A DNA stretch of 17,587 nucleotides from Novosphingobium sp. (lineage in GTDB: Bacteria; Pseudomonadota; Alphaproteobacteria; Sphingomonadales; Sphingomonadaceae). The position numbers were made by a program, and so were the translations under genes. How positions within the stretch are numbered: position 1 is the stretch's first letter; each line of letters opens with the position of its first letter. A model generated the notes under the pieces. The model did not search any database and had not been told where the DNA came from. It saw nothing but the letters and a program-made list of their open reading frames with translations. Shown here in pieces: positions 6,647 to 14,181 of the stretch. The DNA lies in assembly GCA_027490345.1 (NCBI GenBank), contig JAIXYF010000374.1, forward strand, positions 1 to 17,587. The letters run 5' to 3'.

Positions 6647-7288
6647 CTAATGCAGCGAAATGATGCCGCGCGAGCTGGCTTCGAACACGGCTTCTGAGCG
6701 TGAACGCACCTCAAGCTTGCGGTATAGGTTCTTGACATGCGTGCCGATGGTCTGGGCCGAAAGATGCAGGATATCGGCGATCTCGCCATAGGAAAAGCCG
6801 CGCGCCAAGAGGTTGAGCACTTCGGTCTCGCGCGGGGTCAGGGCGATCTCGCTTTCGTCGGCTGTCGGCGTCGGCGCAAGCTGGCGCAGCAATTGCCGGG
6901 CGATGACCGGGCTGATCGGAGAGCCGCCCCCGCGCACTTCGCGGATGCGGTCGGCGCAGCCTTCCAGATTTTCGTCCTTGAGCAGATAGCCGCGCGCCCC
7001 GGCCTTGATGCTGCTCAGCACCTTGGACTGTTCGGCGAAGATGGTGATGACGATGATATCGGCATCCGGGTGTGCTGTGCTGCTGGCGCGGATCAAGTCG
7101 ATGCCGCTGCCGTCGGGCAGGCCAAGGTCGCACAGCAAAACATCATAGCCGCCCGCCGTCACCACCGGCAGGCCCTGCACCACGTTGGCGGCGGTCGCCA
7201 CAACGGTCATGTCGCCTGAGCCACTAAGGCACTGTTCAATGCGGCCCAAAGTCACGGGGTCATCCTCGACAATGACGATGCGGATCAT
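6647..7288 (-). CDS. NarL/FixJ-family response regulator (receiver + LuxR-type HTH)
   Basis: The start at ATG 7288 has TGAGG 6 nt upstream and gives 213 residues, the normal family length. In-frame upstream ATGs at 7300 and 7330 would add 4 or 14 residues. The receiver domain begins MIRIVIVEDDP with the acidic pair, has the phosphoacceptor Asp54 in LLCDLGLPDGSG and the conserved Lys in GYLLKDE. The C-terminal domain LTPRETEVLNLLARGFSYGE...TIGTHVKNLYRKL is a LuxR-type DNA-binding helix-turn-helix. It is followed after 73 bp by the sensor kinase on the same strand, so the two form a cognate pair with the regulator first. Targets are not visible; the divergent lipoprotein gene is the nearest candidate. 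The protein ends normally. Confidence 0.92.
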   Translation of the reverse strand: MIRIVIVEDDPVTLGRIEQCLSGSGDMTVVATAANVVQGLPVVTAGGYDVLLCDLGLPDGSGIDLIRASSTAHPDADIIVITIFAEQSKVLSSIKAGARGYLLKDENLEGCADRIREVRGGGSPISPVIARQLLRQLAPTPTADESEIALTPRETEVLNLLARGFSYGEIADILHLSAQTIGTHVKNLYRKLEVRSRSEAVFEASSRGIISLH

Positions 7289-7425
7289 GTCTTGCCTCAT
7301 GCGGTGACCAGTCGGCAGATCATAGACCATCCGGGTTCGGACCGGGCTACCCAGTTCCGGTTAGATACGCCACCCCATTTGCAATCTAGAAGGGGTGACG
7401 CTGATCCATAACGAGGGCCAACGAC

Positions 7426-7887
7426 ATGGCTTCACGATTCTTTCTGGCCGTAACCTGCTTGTTGCTGACTGCCGCTTGCGGCTCTGCTCCCGAACCCGAG
7501 CAAGGTAAGATCGCAGGCAATGGCACTGCTGCCGGTGGCACTGGGGCCGCACAGCGGCTGAACCCGGGCCGGTGGCAGCAAGCTGGCGCGCTGGCCAGCG
7601 TCGCAGGCCCCGCAGATAGCCGCTGCGTCTCGCCCGAGGAAGCGCTGAGCACTGCCAATGGCAGCGACGAGCAGATTGGCGGTGCCCTGGCGGCTCAGGC
7701 GGCCAAAGATGGCTGCAAAATGGGCACGGTGATGATCAGCGGCCCGACCATCGCCTGGACCCAGACATGCAGCGGTGCGATCCTGACAATGTCGAGCGAA
7801 TATCGCGGCGACAGTTCGACAACGACGATCAGCGGCGGCGGCATGCCGACATTGACGACCAAGTCCGTGCGCATCGGCGATTGCTGA
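7426..7887 (+). CDS. DUF3617-like lipoprotein
   Basis: A 153-residue protein starts at ATG 7426, with GAGGG 8 nt upstream. The N-terminus is a lipoprotein signal (MASRFFLAVTCLLLTAAC, lipobox LTAAC), so mature residue 1 is the lipidated Cys18. After a Gly/Ala linker comes LNPGRWQQAG, then three spaced cysteines (SRCVS, DGCKM, QTCSG) and a closing VRIGDC. The layout pGxW, spaced Cys and terminal RxGxC matches DUF3617 proteins, which are common in sphingomonads and of unknown function. It is transcribed divergently from the response regulator with 137 bp between the starts, and converges on the chemotaxis operon end with a 52-bp gap. No strong terminator hairpin is visible there. Confidence 0.75.
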   Translation: MASRFFLAVTCLLLTAACGSAPEPEQGKIAGNGTAAGGTGAAQRLNPGRWQQAGALASVAGPADSRCVSPEEALSTANGSDEQIGGALAAQAAKDGCKMGTVMISGPTIAWTQTCSGAILTMSSEYRGDSSTTTISGGGMPTLTTKSVRIGDC

Positions 7888-7939
7888 GCTGCCGGTTCAG
7901 CCTTGCCGATCATCGACATCACCGATTTATGATCCGCAA

Positions 7940-9682
7940 TCAGAACAATCCGTCATCGTCATCGTCGAACTGGTCTGACAAGGCCACATGATTTCCTATT
8001 GAAATTTTTGAAAAATAGTGAGGGATATGGGCATTGTGGACTTCGCGTTCATCATTCATGGTGTAGGTTTTCGAGATCCTATCCATAATATTTTGTGTAT
8101 ATCGGATCATCTCATCAGAAAAAATCGAGGCCTCACCAGGACGGTCATGAAAAATTGCGGATAAATCGGAGATATTTTTCGATTTTTCCAGAATTTTTTC
8201 AAGATCCTTTACGGCATGGTCCAGCGACGAGTGGACGTCTCCGGCTTTGGCATCAACCACATCAAGTGCCATCACAGTTTGATCATCGCACGAGTGGATG
8301 ACCTCGAGAAACTGCGACAGTTGGTCTGCGGAAGTGGTGCCGCTGGCCCGCTTCCCGGTCATCTGTGAGGAGGTCTCGCGCAAGGTGGCTTCCGCGGTGG
8401 AAATTCTGGACACGATCTGGTCAAGTCGTTCAGAATAAGTCCTGATTTCATTGGCAACGACCATGATCGGTTTGCCAAGGTCACCGATGTTCCGGCAGCT
8501 TAGGCCGATATTGATGGCCATGTTCCGCACTTCCAGCCGCAATTCGGTGATCGACGCCATCTTGGCGGCAACCTCGTCGACCGTCGTCAGGATCTGTTCG
8601 AGCGTGGCAGCGCCCTGGCGATCTGCCTCGCTCAATTGGACGATCATGCCTTCCGCCTCGGCAATTCCGCCCTCAAGCAATGCCAGAAAACCTTGGCCCT
8701 TTTCGTCGCGGCCGGGCTCGCGCAGCGCGGTCAACTGCCCTGCGGTATCTTTGAGCCTGTGCAGCGAGGCGAGGAGTGATTGTGCATCCCGGCCAAACTC
8801 GGCTGCCGCGGCGGCTGTCAGCGCTCCCAGCAGGGGCAGGATGTGCCTTTGCATGGCATCGGTACAATCCTTGTCCTCGCCACCTGACGTCGCGACATCC
8901 TCGATGAGCTGGCAACCATGCATGACGTGCTCGAGGCGTTGGCGAACTCTGTCTCCGATCTGGATGGCGCCCAAGGCCAGCCCCAGTTCGCTTCTGATCG
9001 CCAGTGCAACCGTATTGGTGGACTGCGCGAGCCGTACCAGACCTGCCTGATGCAGCTTCAGCGCCTCGGCATCGCGCATCAGCCGATCGGGGACCTGAGG
9101 GACCACCCTTGCGCATTCGCCAACCAGCAAGGCATCGTTGCGGATCATTTCGCACAGGCTGATTTCGAGCAGTTCAAGCGTCTCGTCGAGGCTTCGCACT
9201 TCGCCGCTTGCCGCATTGAGCTTGCCGCGCATGCGGTCAGCAAACTCCATGAATTCCAAAGCGCCCGATGCCGTGATCTTGACGTTCATGCCATAGATTT
9301 CAAGCACCTGTATGCAGCGCAGGATTTCGCCAGCGCAAGACCGCAGCATCGTGCTGCTGGCGCGAATTTCGGCAATGGCGCAGGCACGGGTACTGGCCTG
9401 GGCATTGACGGTTCGAAGGGCGTTGGCGGCGTCCATCAGGTCGTCCACGGCGCTGGCGGCTTCGCGGGTGTCGAAAACGCTCGCAACCTGCCGGAGCGCA
9501 GTCGCGACCTGGTCGATGGTCGCGACAGCATCGCCAAGCGCCAGACTGGCTGCGTCGAAATGGATGGTGAGCGCGTTAATGACCCCGGCCAGTTCCGTGC
9601 GCGCGGCTGCAGCAATGGACGGCCGGGCACTGGCACGAGCGCCTTGGCTTTCCAGCGCTTCATCGCGTTTGAGAACCAGCAT
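7940..9682 (-). CDS. MCP-like cytoplasmic protein with CheZ-type DxxxQ motif and acidic C-terminal tail
   Basis: 580 residues, no signal peptide or membrane segment, almost entirely helical. Two segments resemble degenerate receptor hairpin tips: residues 128-155 (IYGMNVKITAS) and 385-414 (VRNMAINIGLSCRNIGDLG, then KPIMVVANEIR). The second aligns without gaps to a normal MCP tip, keeping A-x-N, G, VVA, E and R but losing the E-A-A-R core and the G-F pair. Residues 239-252 (AIQIGDRVRQRLEH) place D244 and Q248 where CheZ has its catalytic Asp and Gln. The C-terminus SDQFDDDDDGLF resembles the CheY-binding end of CheZ. Its ATG lies 3 nt after the cheB stop, so it is translationally linked and belongs to the chemotaxis operon. 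It may dephosphorylate or bind CheY; automated tools might call it an MCP. The role is inferred. Confidence 0.7.
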   Translation of the reverse strand: MLVLKRDEALESQGARASARPSIAAAARTELAGVINALTIHFDAASLALGDAVATIDQVATALRQVASVFDTREAASAVDDLMDAANALRTVNAQASTRACAIAEIRASSTMLRSCAGEILRCIQVLEIYGMNVKITASGALEFMEFADRMRGKLNAASGEVRSLDETLELLEISLCEMIRNDALLVGECARVVPQVPDRLMRDAEALKLHQAGLVRLAQSTNTVALAIRSELGLALGAIQIGDRVRQRLEHVMHGCQLIEDVATSGGEDKDCTDAMQRHILPLLGALTAAAAAEFGRDAQSLLASLHRLKDTAGQLTALREPGRDEKGQGFLALLEGGIAEAEGMIVQLSEADRQGAATLEQILTTVDEVAAKMASITELRLEVRNMAINIGLSCRNIGDLGKPIMVVANEIRTYSERLDQIVSRISTAEATLRETSSQMTGKRASGTTSADQLSQFLEVIHSCDDQTVMALDVVDAKAGDVHSSLDHAVKDLEKILEKSKNISDLSAIFHDRPGEASIFSDEMIRYTQNIMDRISKTYTMNDEREVHNAHIPHYFSKISIGNHVALSDQFDDDDDGLF

Positions 9683-9685
9683 CGG

Positions 9686-10771
9686 TCAGCGCGCCGTTGC
9701 CTGGAGGATTTCCCTGGCGATGGAGCCAAGAGGGATTACCTTGTCTGCTGCGCCGCGCGCGATCGCTTCCTTGGGCATCCCGAACACGATTGAGGTTTGT
9801 TCATCCTGCGCAAACGTGCGCGCGCCGCCATCGTGCATCTCAAGCAGGCCCCGGGCGCCATCGTCGCCCATACCGGTCATGATCACGCCAACGGCGTTCG
9901 CCCCGGCGCAGCGCGCGGCCGAGCGGAACAGCACGTCGACAGAAGGACGGTGGCGCGAAACCAGCGGCCCGTCACGCACCGACACGAGATAGCGCGCGCC
10001 TTGCCGTTCGAGCATGGTGTGCTTGCCTCCCGGTGCGATCAGGACATGGCCGCGCATGACGGTATCCCCGTCTTCTGCCTCCTTCACGCTCACCTCGCAC
10101 AGGGAATCGAGGCGGGACGCGAAGGCCCGGGTAAAGCGTTCGGGCATGTGCTGGACCACCACGATTCCGGGGGAGTTGGCGGGCAGAGCTTCCAGCACCT
10201 CACGCAAGGCTTCGGTTCCGCCGGTCGAGGCGCCGATGCACACGACCATTTCGGTGGTACGGACCATGGCCTTGCCGCTCGGCGGCGGCAAAACCGCGTC
10301 TGCGGTTAGCTTCGCCTGAGGTTCAAGCCGCGACGGGGCAGGTTTGCGGGCGTGGACCCGCGCCCGCGCCGCGCCCTTGACCACCTGCCGGATCGCAGCG
10401 CGCGCTTCGGTGAGGTGATCCGCGACGCCCACCCGCGGTTTCAGGATGATGTCCACAGCTCCGGCCTCGAGCGCCTGCATCAAAGTTTCGGAGCCCTGTT
10501 CGGTCAGCGAGGAGCACATGACAACGGGCAGCGGACACTGGCTCATCAGTTTGCGCAGGAATGTGATGCCGTCCATCCGAGGCATCTCGACATCAAGCGT
10601 GATGACGTCCGGTAATTGCGTTTGAATGATCTTCGCCGCGGCGAACGGATCGGCGGCCGTGCCGATCACTTCGATCTCGCTGTCTTCCTCAAGGATGGCT
10701 TTCATCGTCTGACGAACACTTGCGCTGTCGTCGACGATCAGGACCCGGACCTTCTTGTTGGGCAGTGCCAT
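9686..10771 (-). CDS. cheB: Chemotaxis response regulator protein-glutamate methylesterase CheB
   Basis: 361 residues from ATG 10771. The receiver domain starts KVRVLIVDDSASVR, with phosphoacceptor Asp60 in VITLDVEMPRMDG and the Lys of ILKPRVG. A linker of about 45 residues follows. The methylesterase domain carries the catalytic Ser182-Thr183 (CIGASTGGTEAL), His208 (VVQHMPERF) and Asp304 (MTGMGDDGARG). CheB demethylates receptor glutamates and deamidates glutamines in the cytoplasm, and phosphorylation by CheA activates it. Its ATG directly follows the cheR TAG (TAGATG), so CheR and CheB levels are probably coupled, and the next gene starts 3 nt after its stop. Length and motifs are complete. 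Confidence 0.96.
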   Translation of the reverse strand: MALPNKKVRVLIVDDSASVRQTMKAILEEDSEIEVIGTAADPFAAAKIIQTQLPDVITLDVEMPRMDGITFLRKLMSQCPLPVVMCSSLTEQGSETLMQALEAGAVDIILKPRVGVADHLTEARAAIRQVVKGAARARVHARKPAPSRLEPQAKLTADAVLPPPSGKAMVRTTEMVVCIGASTGGTEALREVLEALPANSPGIVVVQHMPERFTRAFASRLDSLCEVSVKEAEDGDTVMRGHVLIAPGGKHTMLERQGARYLVSVRDGPLVSRHRPSVDVLFRSAARCAGANAVGVIMTGMGDDGARGLLEMHDGGARTFAQDEQTSIVFGMPKEAIARGAADKVIPLGSIAREILQATAR

Positions 10772-11635
10772 CTAGTTTCTCCGAAACACGGTGCCTGCCA
10801 CTTGCGTGAGGCTGGTGGCGAACCCGGTGATGGATTCGGAGTGGCCGAGGAACAGGTAACCGCCGGGGCGCAGCCGCTCGCACAGGCGGTTCACCACGGC
10901 TTCCTGCGTGGCCTTGTCGAAATAGATCAGGACATTGCGGCAGAAGATGATGTCCATGAGCGTGTCCAGCGGATAGCGCGCATCCATCAGGTTCAGCCGC
11001 CCGAATGCCACCTTGCGCCGCAGTTCGGGCACGATCCGCACTTCGGCGCGGCCCGGGCTTTTCGACTCCAGCACATAACGGCGGCGCAGATGATCGGGGA
11101 CCGGATCGATCATTTCGCGGGGATAGATGCCCTTGATCGCGGTGGAGAGAACTTCGGTATCGAGATCGGTGGCGACAACCTGGTAGTCCATTCCGCGGTT
11201 CTGCCCGGCAAATTCGTCGAGCAGCATTGCCAGCGTATAGGGTTCGGCGCCGGTCGAGCAGGCGGCGCTCCAGCAGCGGACCATGCGTTGCCGGTTTTCG
11301 GCGAATTCCGGCAGCACGGTTTCAAGCAGGACGTCGAAATGCACCGGCTCGCGGAAGAAATCCGTCTTGTTGGTCGTGACGGCATTGATCAGGTGCTCGA
11401 TCTCGTTCTGGCTGACGCCGGGACTGAGGATGAGATCGCAGTATTCCCGAATGGTGGCATATCCTGCAGCCCGCGCGCGGCGCCGCAGCCGCCCTTCAAG
11501 CATGGTCTGCTTGCTGGACTTGAGGCTGATGCCTGCCTCGGCATAGATCAATGCCGCCAGCGCCTTGAACTGGTGGGGACCGATCCGGTCGGTATCGGGC
11601 GCCGCATCAAATGCGGTGTAGGTCATGTCGTTCAT
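10772..11635 (-). CDS. cheR: Chemotaxis protein methyltransferase CheR
   Basis: ATG 11635 gives 287 residues, matching usual CheR length. A second ATG three codons later is also possible, and the longer frame to 11722 overlaps the upstream mcp and lacks support. The N-terminal helical domain (FKALAALIYAEAGISL...LEGRLRRR) precedes the SAM-dependent methyltransferase fold. Key motifs are TTNKTDFFREP, CWSAACSTGAEPYTLA (SAM-binding loop), VVATDLDTEVL and IIFCRNVLIYFD. CheR methylates receptor glutamates using S-adenosylmethionine, opposing CheB. No strong Shine-Dalgarno site is seen; the start lies 40 nt after the mcp stop. The stop codon abuts the cheB ATG. Confidence 0.94.
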   Translation of the reverse strand: MNDMTYTAFDAAPDTDRIGPHQFKALAALIYAEAGISLKSSKQTMLEGRLRRRARAAGYATIREYCDLILSPGVSQNEIEHLINAVTTNKTDFFREPVHFDVLLETVLPEFAENRQRMVRCWSAACSTGAEPYTLAMLLDEFAGQNRGMDYQVVATDLDTEVLSTAIKGIYPREMIDPVPDHLRRRYVLESKSPGRAEVRIVPELRRKVAFGRLNLMDARYPLDTLMDIIFCRNVLIYFDKATQEAVVNRLCERLRPGGYLFLGHSESITGFATSLTQVAGTVFRRN

Positions 11636-11675
11636 GGTGCAAACAATCAGCGAGAGAAGACGGCAGGGGGCACGT

Positions 11676-13625
11676 TCATGCCGCGCGGCCGAAATGGCCG
11701 TCGTCGGCATCCCCGCCGCCATTCGTCAGATCGAGCGCAAAGCCGGTGGCCCGGGCCTGCTGGTGCGCCACCGAGTTGGCCCGAGCCGGAGCCGGAGCAG
11801 ATCGGCTGCTGGGTGTGGTCCGGGCTGGCTTTGCGGCGACCGCCTTGCGCGGCGCTGCAGCGCTGCGCGCTCGCCCAGTGCGTGCGGCAATGGGCGCGGC
11901 GGCAGTATCGAGCTGGAAGAAGGCCATCGATTCCTGCAGTTCCTCCGCGCGCGAAGCCAGTGCTTCCGAGGTCGAGGAAATCTGGTCCGAGGCGCTGGCG
12001 TTCTGCTGGGTCACCTTGTCGAGCTGCTGGATCGCCTCATTGATCTGCGAGGCGCCGATATCCTGCTCACGGCAGGCCGCGCTGATTTCCGAGACGAGTT
12101 CTGCCGTGCGGCGGATATCGGGAACCAGTTTGCCCAGCATTTCGCCCGCCTCACTTGCGGCTTTGACCGTATCGGACGAGACAGAGACGATTTCGGCTGC
12201 CGCGCTCTGGCTGCGTTCGGCCAGTTTGCGCACTTCCGAGGCCACCACGGCAAAACCCTTGCCGTGTTCCCCGGCGCGGGCCGCCTCGACCGCCGCATTC
12301 AGGGCCAGCAGATCGGTCTGACGGGCGATTTCCTGGACGATGCTGATCTTTTCGGCGATGGTGCGCATGGCATTAACGGCCTTGTCGACCGCAATGCCGG
12401 ACAATTCGGCATCCTTCGACGACTGGCGGGCAATTTTCTCGGTCTGGGCCGCGTTGTCGGCGTTCTGTTTGATGTTCGCGGCCATCTGCTCCATCGAAGC
12501 CGAAGCCTCCTCGGCTGAAGCCGCCTGTTCGGTGGCACCTTCGGAAAGCTGCTGCGAGCTTGCGGCCATCTCGGTGCTGCCCTCGGCCACTTCCGTCGCG
12601 GCATGGCTCACGTTGCTGGCGAAGGCGCGCAAGTTGTCGACCATCGCGTTGATGGCATCGCGCATGTTCTTGTGATCACCCCGGCATTCGATCTCGACAC
12701 GTTCGCCAAGGTCGCCAGCCCCCAGCTTGGCGAGGATGCGGTTGCCTTCCTCGATCGGCAGGAGCGTTGCATCGAGCATGCCGTTGATGCCGCTGATCAG
12801 ATTGGCGAAATCCCCGATAAAGCGGCGCTCATCGCCGCGTTCGCTGAGCCGTCCTTCGGTCGCGGCCACGATCAGAGCCTGGATTTCCGAGGTAATCGCC
12901 CGCAGATTGCGGCGAAGCGTTTCAATGGTGTCGTTGATGAAGGCCTTCTTGCCGGGGAACTGTTCGAGCGGCGCGTCGAAGTTTCCTTCGCCAAACTCCT
13001 TGATGCAGGCCATCGCCTTTTTCTTCACCGCGATGTGGCCGCAGACCATCGCGTTGATGCCGCGCGCCATGACCGCAAAATCGCCCTGAAATGCCGTGTC
13101 ATCGACCACGACGTCGATTTCGCCGCGGTCGTGTTCGGCGGACATGTGATTCATCTGCGAAATCAGACCGGTAAGGTTCTCGCGCAGTGTCTCGATCGTG
13201 TGATTGATGAAGGCCTTCTTGCCGGGGAACGGTTCGAGCGGGGCCTTGAAGTTGCCCTCGCTGATCTCTTTGACGCAGGCGATGGCCTTCTTCTTCACCG
13301 TGATGTGCGCGCCAACCAGATCGTTGATCTCTCGCGCCATGTCGGCAAATTGACCTTTGAACAGGTCCGGCCTGATCACCACGTCGATGTCGCCGCGCTC
13401 ATGCTCGGCAAACGTGTAGGAGACCGCCTTGGCCAGATCGGTTGAGGGCTGGAGTGCCTTGTCGAGCAGACGGTTGATGGCCTCGGATACCGCGCGCGTC
13501 GATGCATTGCCCGCGTGGCAGCTCAGCCGTTCAGCGTATCTTCCGCTGTCCATCGCCGCCTCAATGCGGGCAATTTCGTCGAGAACGAGGCTTGCAGATA
13601 CAGCGGCAAAGGGATTGAGCGACAT
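11676..13625 (-). CDS. Soluble methyl-accepting chemotaxis protein with tandem HAMP-like repeats
   Basis: 649 residues from ATG 13625; no membrane segment, so it is a cytoplasmic receptor. Residues 75-164 and 165-254 are two copies of a 90-residue HAMP-like unit; the core with VKKKA...GNF.APLE.FPGKKAFIN is 34/42 identical between copies. A further HAMP-like unit (about 268-335, RFIGDFANLISGINGML...) leads into the signalling hairpin with a canonical tip (QTDLLALNAAVEAARAGEHG, KGFAVVASEVRKLAE, about 436-470). After the hairpin comes an Ala/Pro/Arg-rich linker and a tail, GFALDLT...DDGHFGRAA, shared with the other mcp. It should dock on CheA/CheW and be modified by CheR/CheB. The ligand is unknown; poly-HAMP soluble receptors often sense internal states. 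Confidence 0.92.
   Translation of the reverse strand: MSLNPFAAVSASLVLDEIARIEAAMDSGRYAERLSCHAGNASTRAVSEAINRLLDKALQPSTDLAKAVSYTFAEHERGDIDVVIRPDLFKGQFADMAREINDLVGAHITVKKKAIACVKEISEGNFKAPLEPFPGKKAFINHTIETLRENLTGLISQMNHMSAEHDRGEIDVVVDDTAFQGDFAVMARGINAMVCGHIAVKKKAMACIKEFGEGNFDAPLEQFPGKKAFINDTIETLRRNLRAITSEIQALIVAATEGRLSERGDERRFIGDFANLISGINGMLDATLLPIEEGNRILAKLGAGDLGERVEIECRGDHKNMRDAINAMVDNLRAFASNVSHAATEVAEGSTEMAASSQQLSEGATEQAASAEEASASMEQMAANIKQNADNAAQTEKIARQSSKDAELSGIAVDKAVNAMRTIAEKISIVQEIARQTDLLALNAAVEAARAGEHGKGFAVVASEVRKLAERSQSAAAEIVSVSSDTVKAASEAGEMLGKLVPDIRRTAELVSEISAACREQDIGASQINEAIQQLDKVTQQNASASDQISSTSEALASRAEELQESMAFFQLDTAAAPIAARTGRARSAAAPRKAVAAKPARTTPSSRSAPAPARANSVAHQQARATGFALDLTNGGGDADDGHFGRAA
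12864..13403 (-). repeat. 270-bp tandem duplication encoding two HAMP-like units
   Basis: Unit 1 occupies 13403-13134 and unit 2 occupies 13133-12864, each encoding 90 residues. DNA similarity is highest in the GATGAAGGCCTTCTTGCCGG block (plus-strand reading), which is present in both. It arose by in-frame internal duplication of a receptor module. Confidence 0.75.
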
Positions 13626-13692
13626 GTCCGATCCAATCTTTCGGTAGGGTGCCGGGCAACGAAACTGGCGCCGTCAGCCCGGGCGAGGTGTT

Positions 13693-14181
13693 TCAGGCGA
13701 AGATCAAGGATGATGCATCACCGGCCATGGCCGCATCTTCGGTGGTGAAGATGCGGGCCGCGTCAACGATCACGGCGAAGCCGCTCTCCCGCCGCACAAC
13801 GCCCGTGATGTAGTGGGATTTCCAGCGCACGCCGATGTCGGGTGCAGGTTCGATCTGCGCCGCATCATAGCTGCTGACGCTCAGCACCCGGTCGATCACG
13901 ACCCCTAGCGTGAGCCTGCGATCGGGCAGCGGAATGTCGAGAATGAGGATGCGCGTTGCAAGTGTCGGTTCGGCCGCCGCCAGCCCAAGGCGCCGCCGCA
14001 AGTCCACCGTGGGAACACCCTGACCGCGCACATCGGTCAGCCCGGCAAAATGCGCCGGGCCATTGGGCACTTGCGCAGGCGGCGCATAATCGAGGATTTC
14101 GCGGACGAGCTGGACAGGGACGGCAAAGACTTCGCTGCCAAGGCCGAACTCGACGACTTGAAGATCGGACCGACTGCTCAT
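13693..14181 (-). CDS. cheW: Chemotaxis adaptor CheW (first of two downstream copies in reading order: second)
   Basis: 162 residues from ATG 14181, a normal CheW length. The fold is seen as LQVVEFGLGSEVFAVPVQLV, REILDY, VPNGPAHFAGLTDVRGQGVP with TVDLRRRLGL, and a second barrel with LILDIPLPDRRLTLGVVIDRV. CheW couples receptor tips to CheA in cytoplasmic arrays. Its ATG overlaps the stop of the preceding transmembrane mcp (ATGA, 14178-14181), so the two are translationally coupled. The soluble mcp follows after 67 bp. The sequence is clearly different from the cheW at 16057-16548, notably VRGQGVP instead of the common FRGKIIP, which suggests receptor-specific pairing; this last point is inference. 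Confidence 0.9.
   Translation of the reverse strand: MSSRSDLQVVEFGLGSEVFAVPVQLVREILDYAPPAQVPNGPAHFAGLTDVRGQGVPTVDLRRRLGLAAAEPTLATRILILDIPLPDRRLTLGVVIDRVLSVSSYDAAQIEPAPDIGVRWKSHYITGVVRRESGFAVIVDAARIFTTEDAAMAGDASSLIFA

Noticed and set aside
6574..6789. N-terminal extension of the histidine kinase to 722 residues
   Set aside because: It would overlap the response regulator gene in another frame and bury the signal peptide after 72 non-membrane residues.
10616..12043. Long plus-strand open frame (475 codons) opposite cheB/cheR/mcp
   Set aside because: It is antisense to well-supported genes, has no recognisable domain, and its composition (many H, D, Q, R) is typical of the mirror frame of GC-rich coding DNA.
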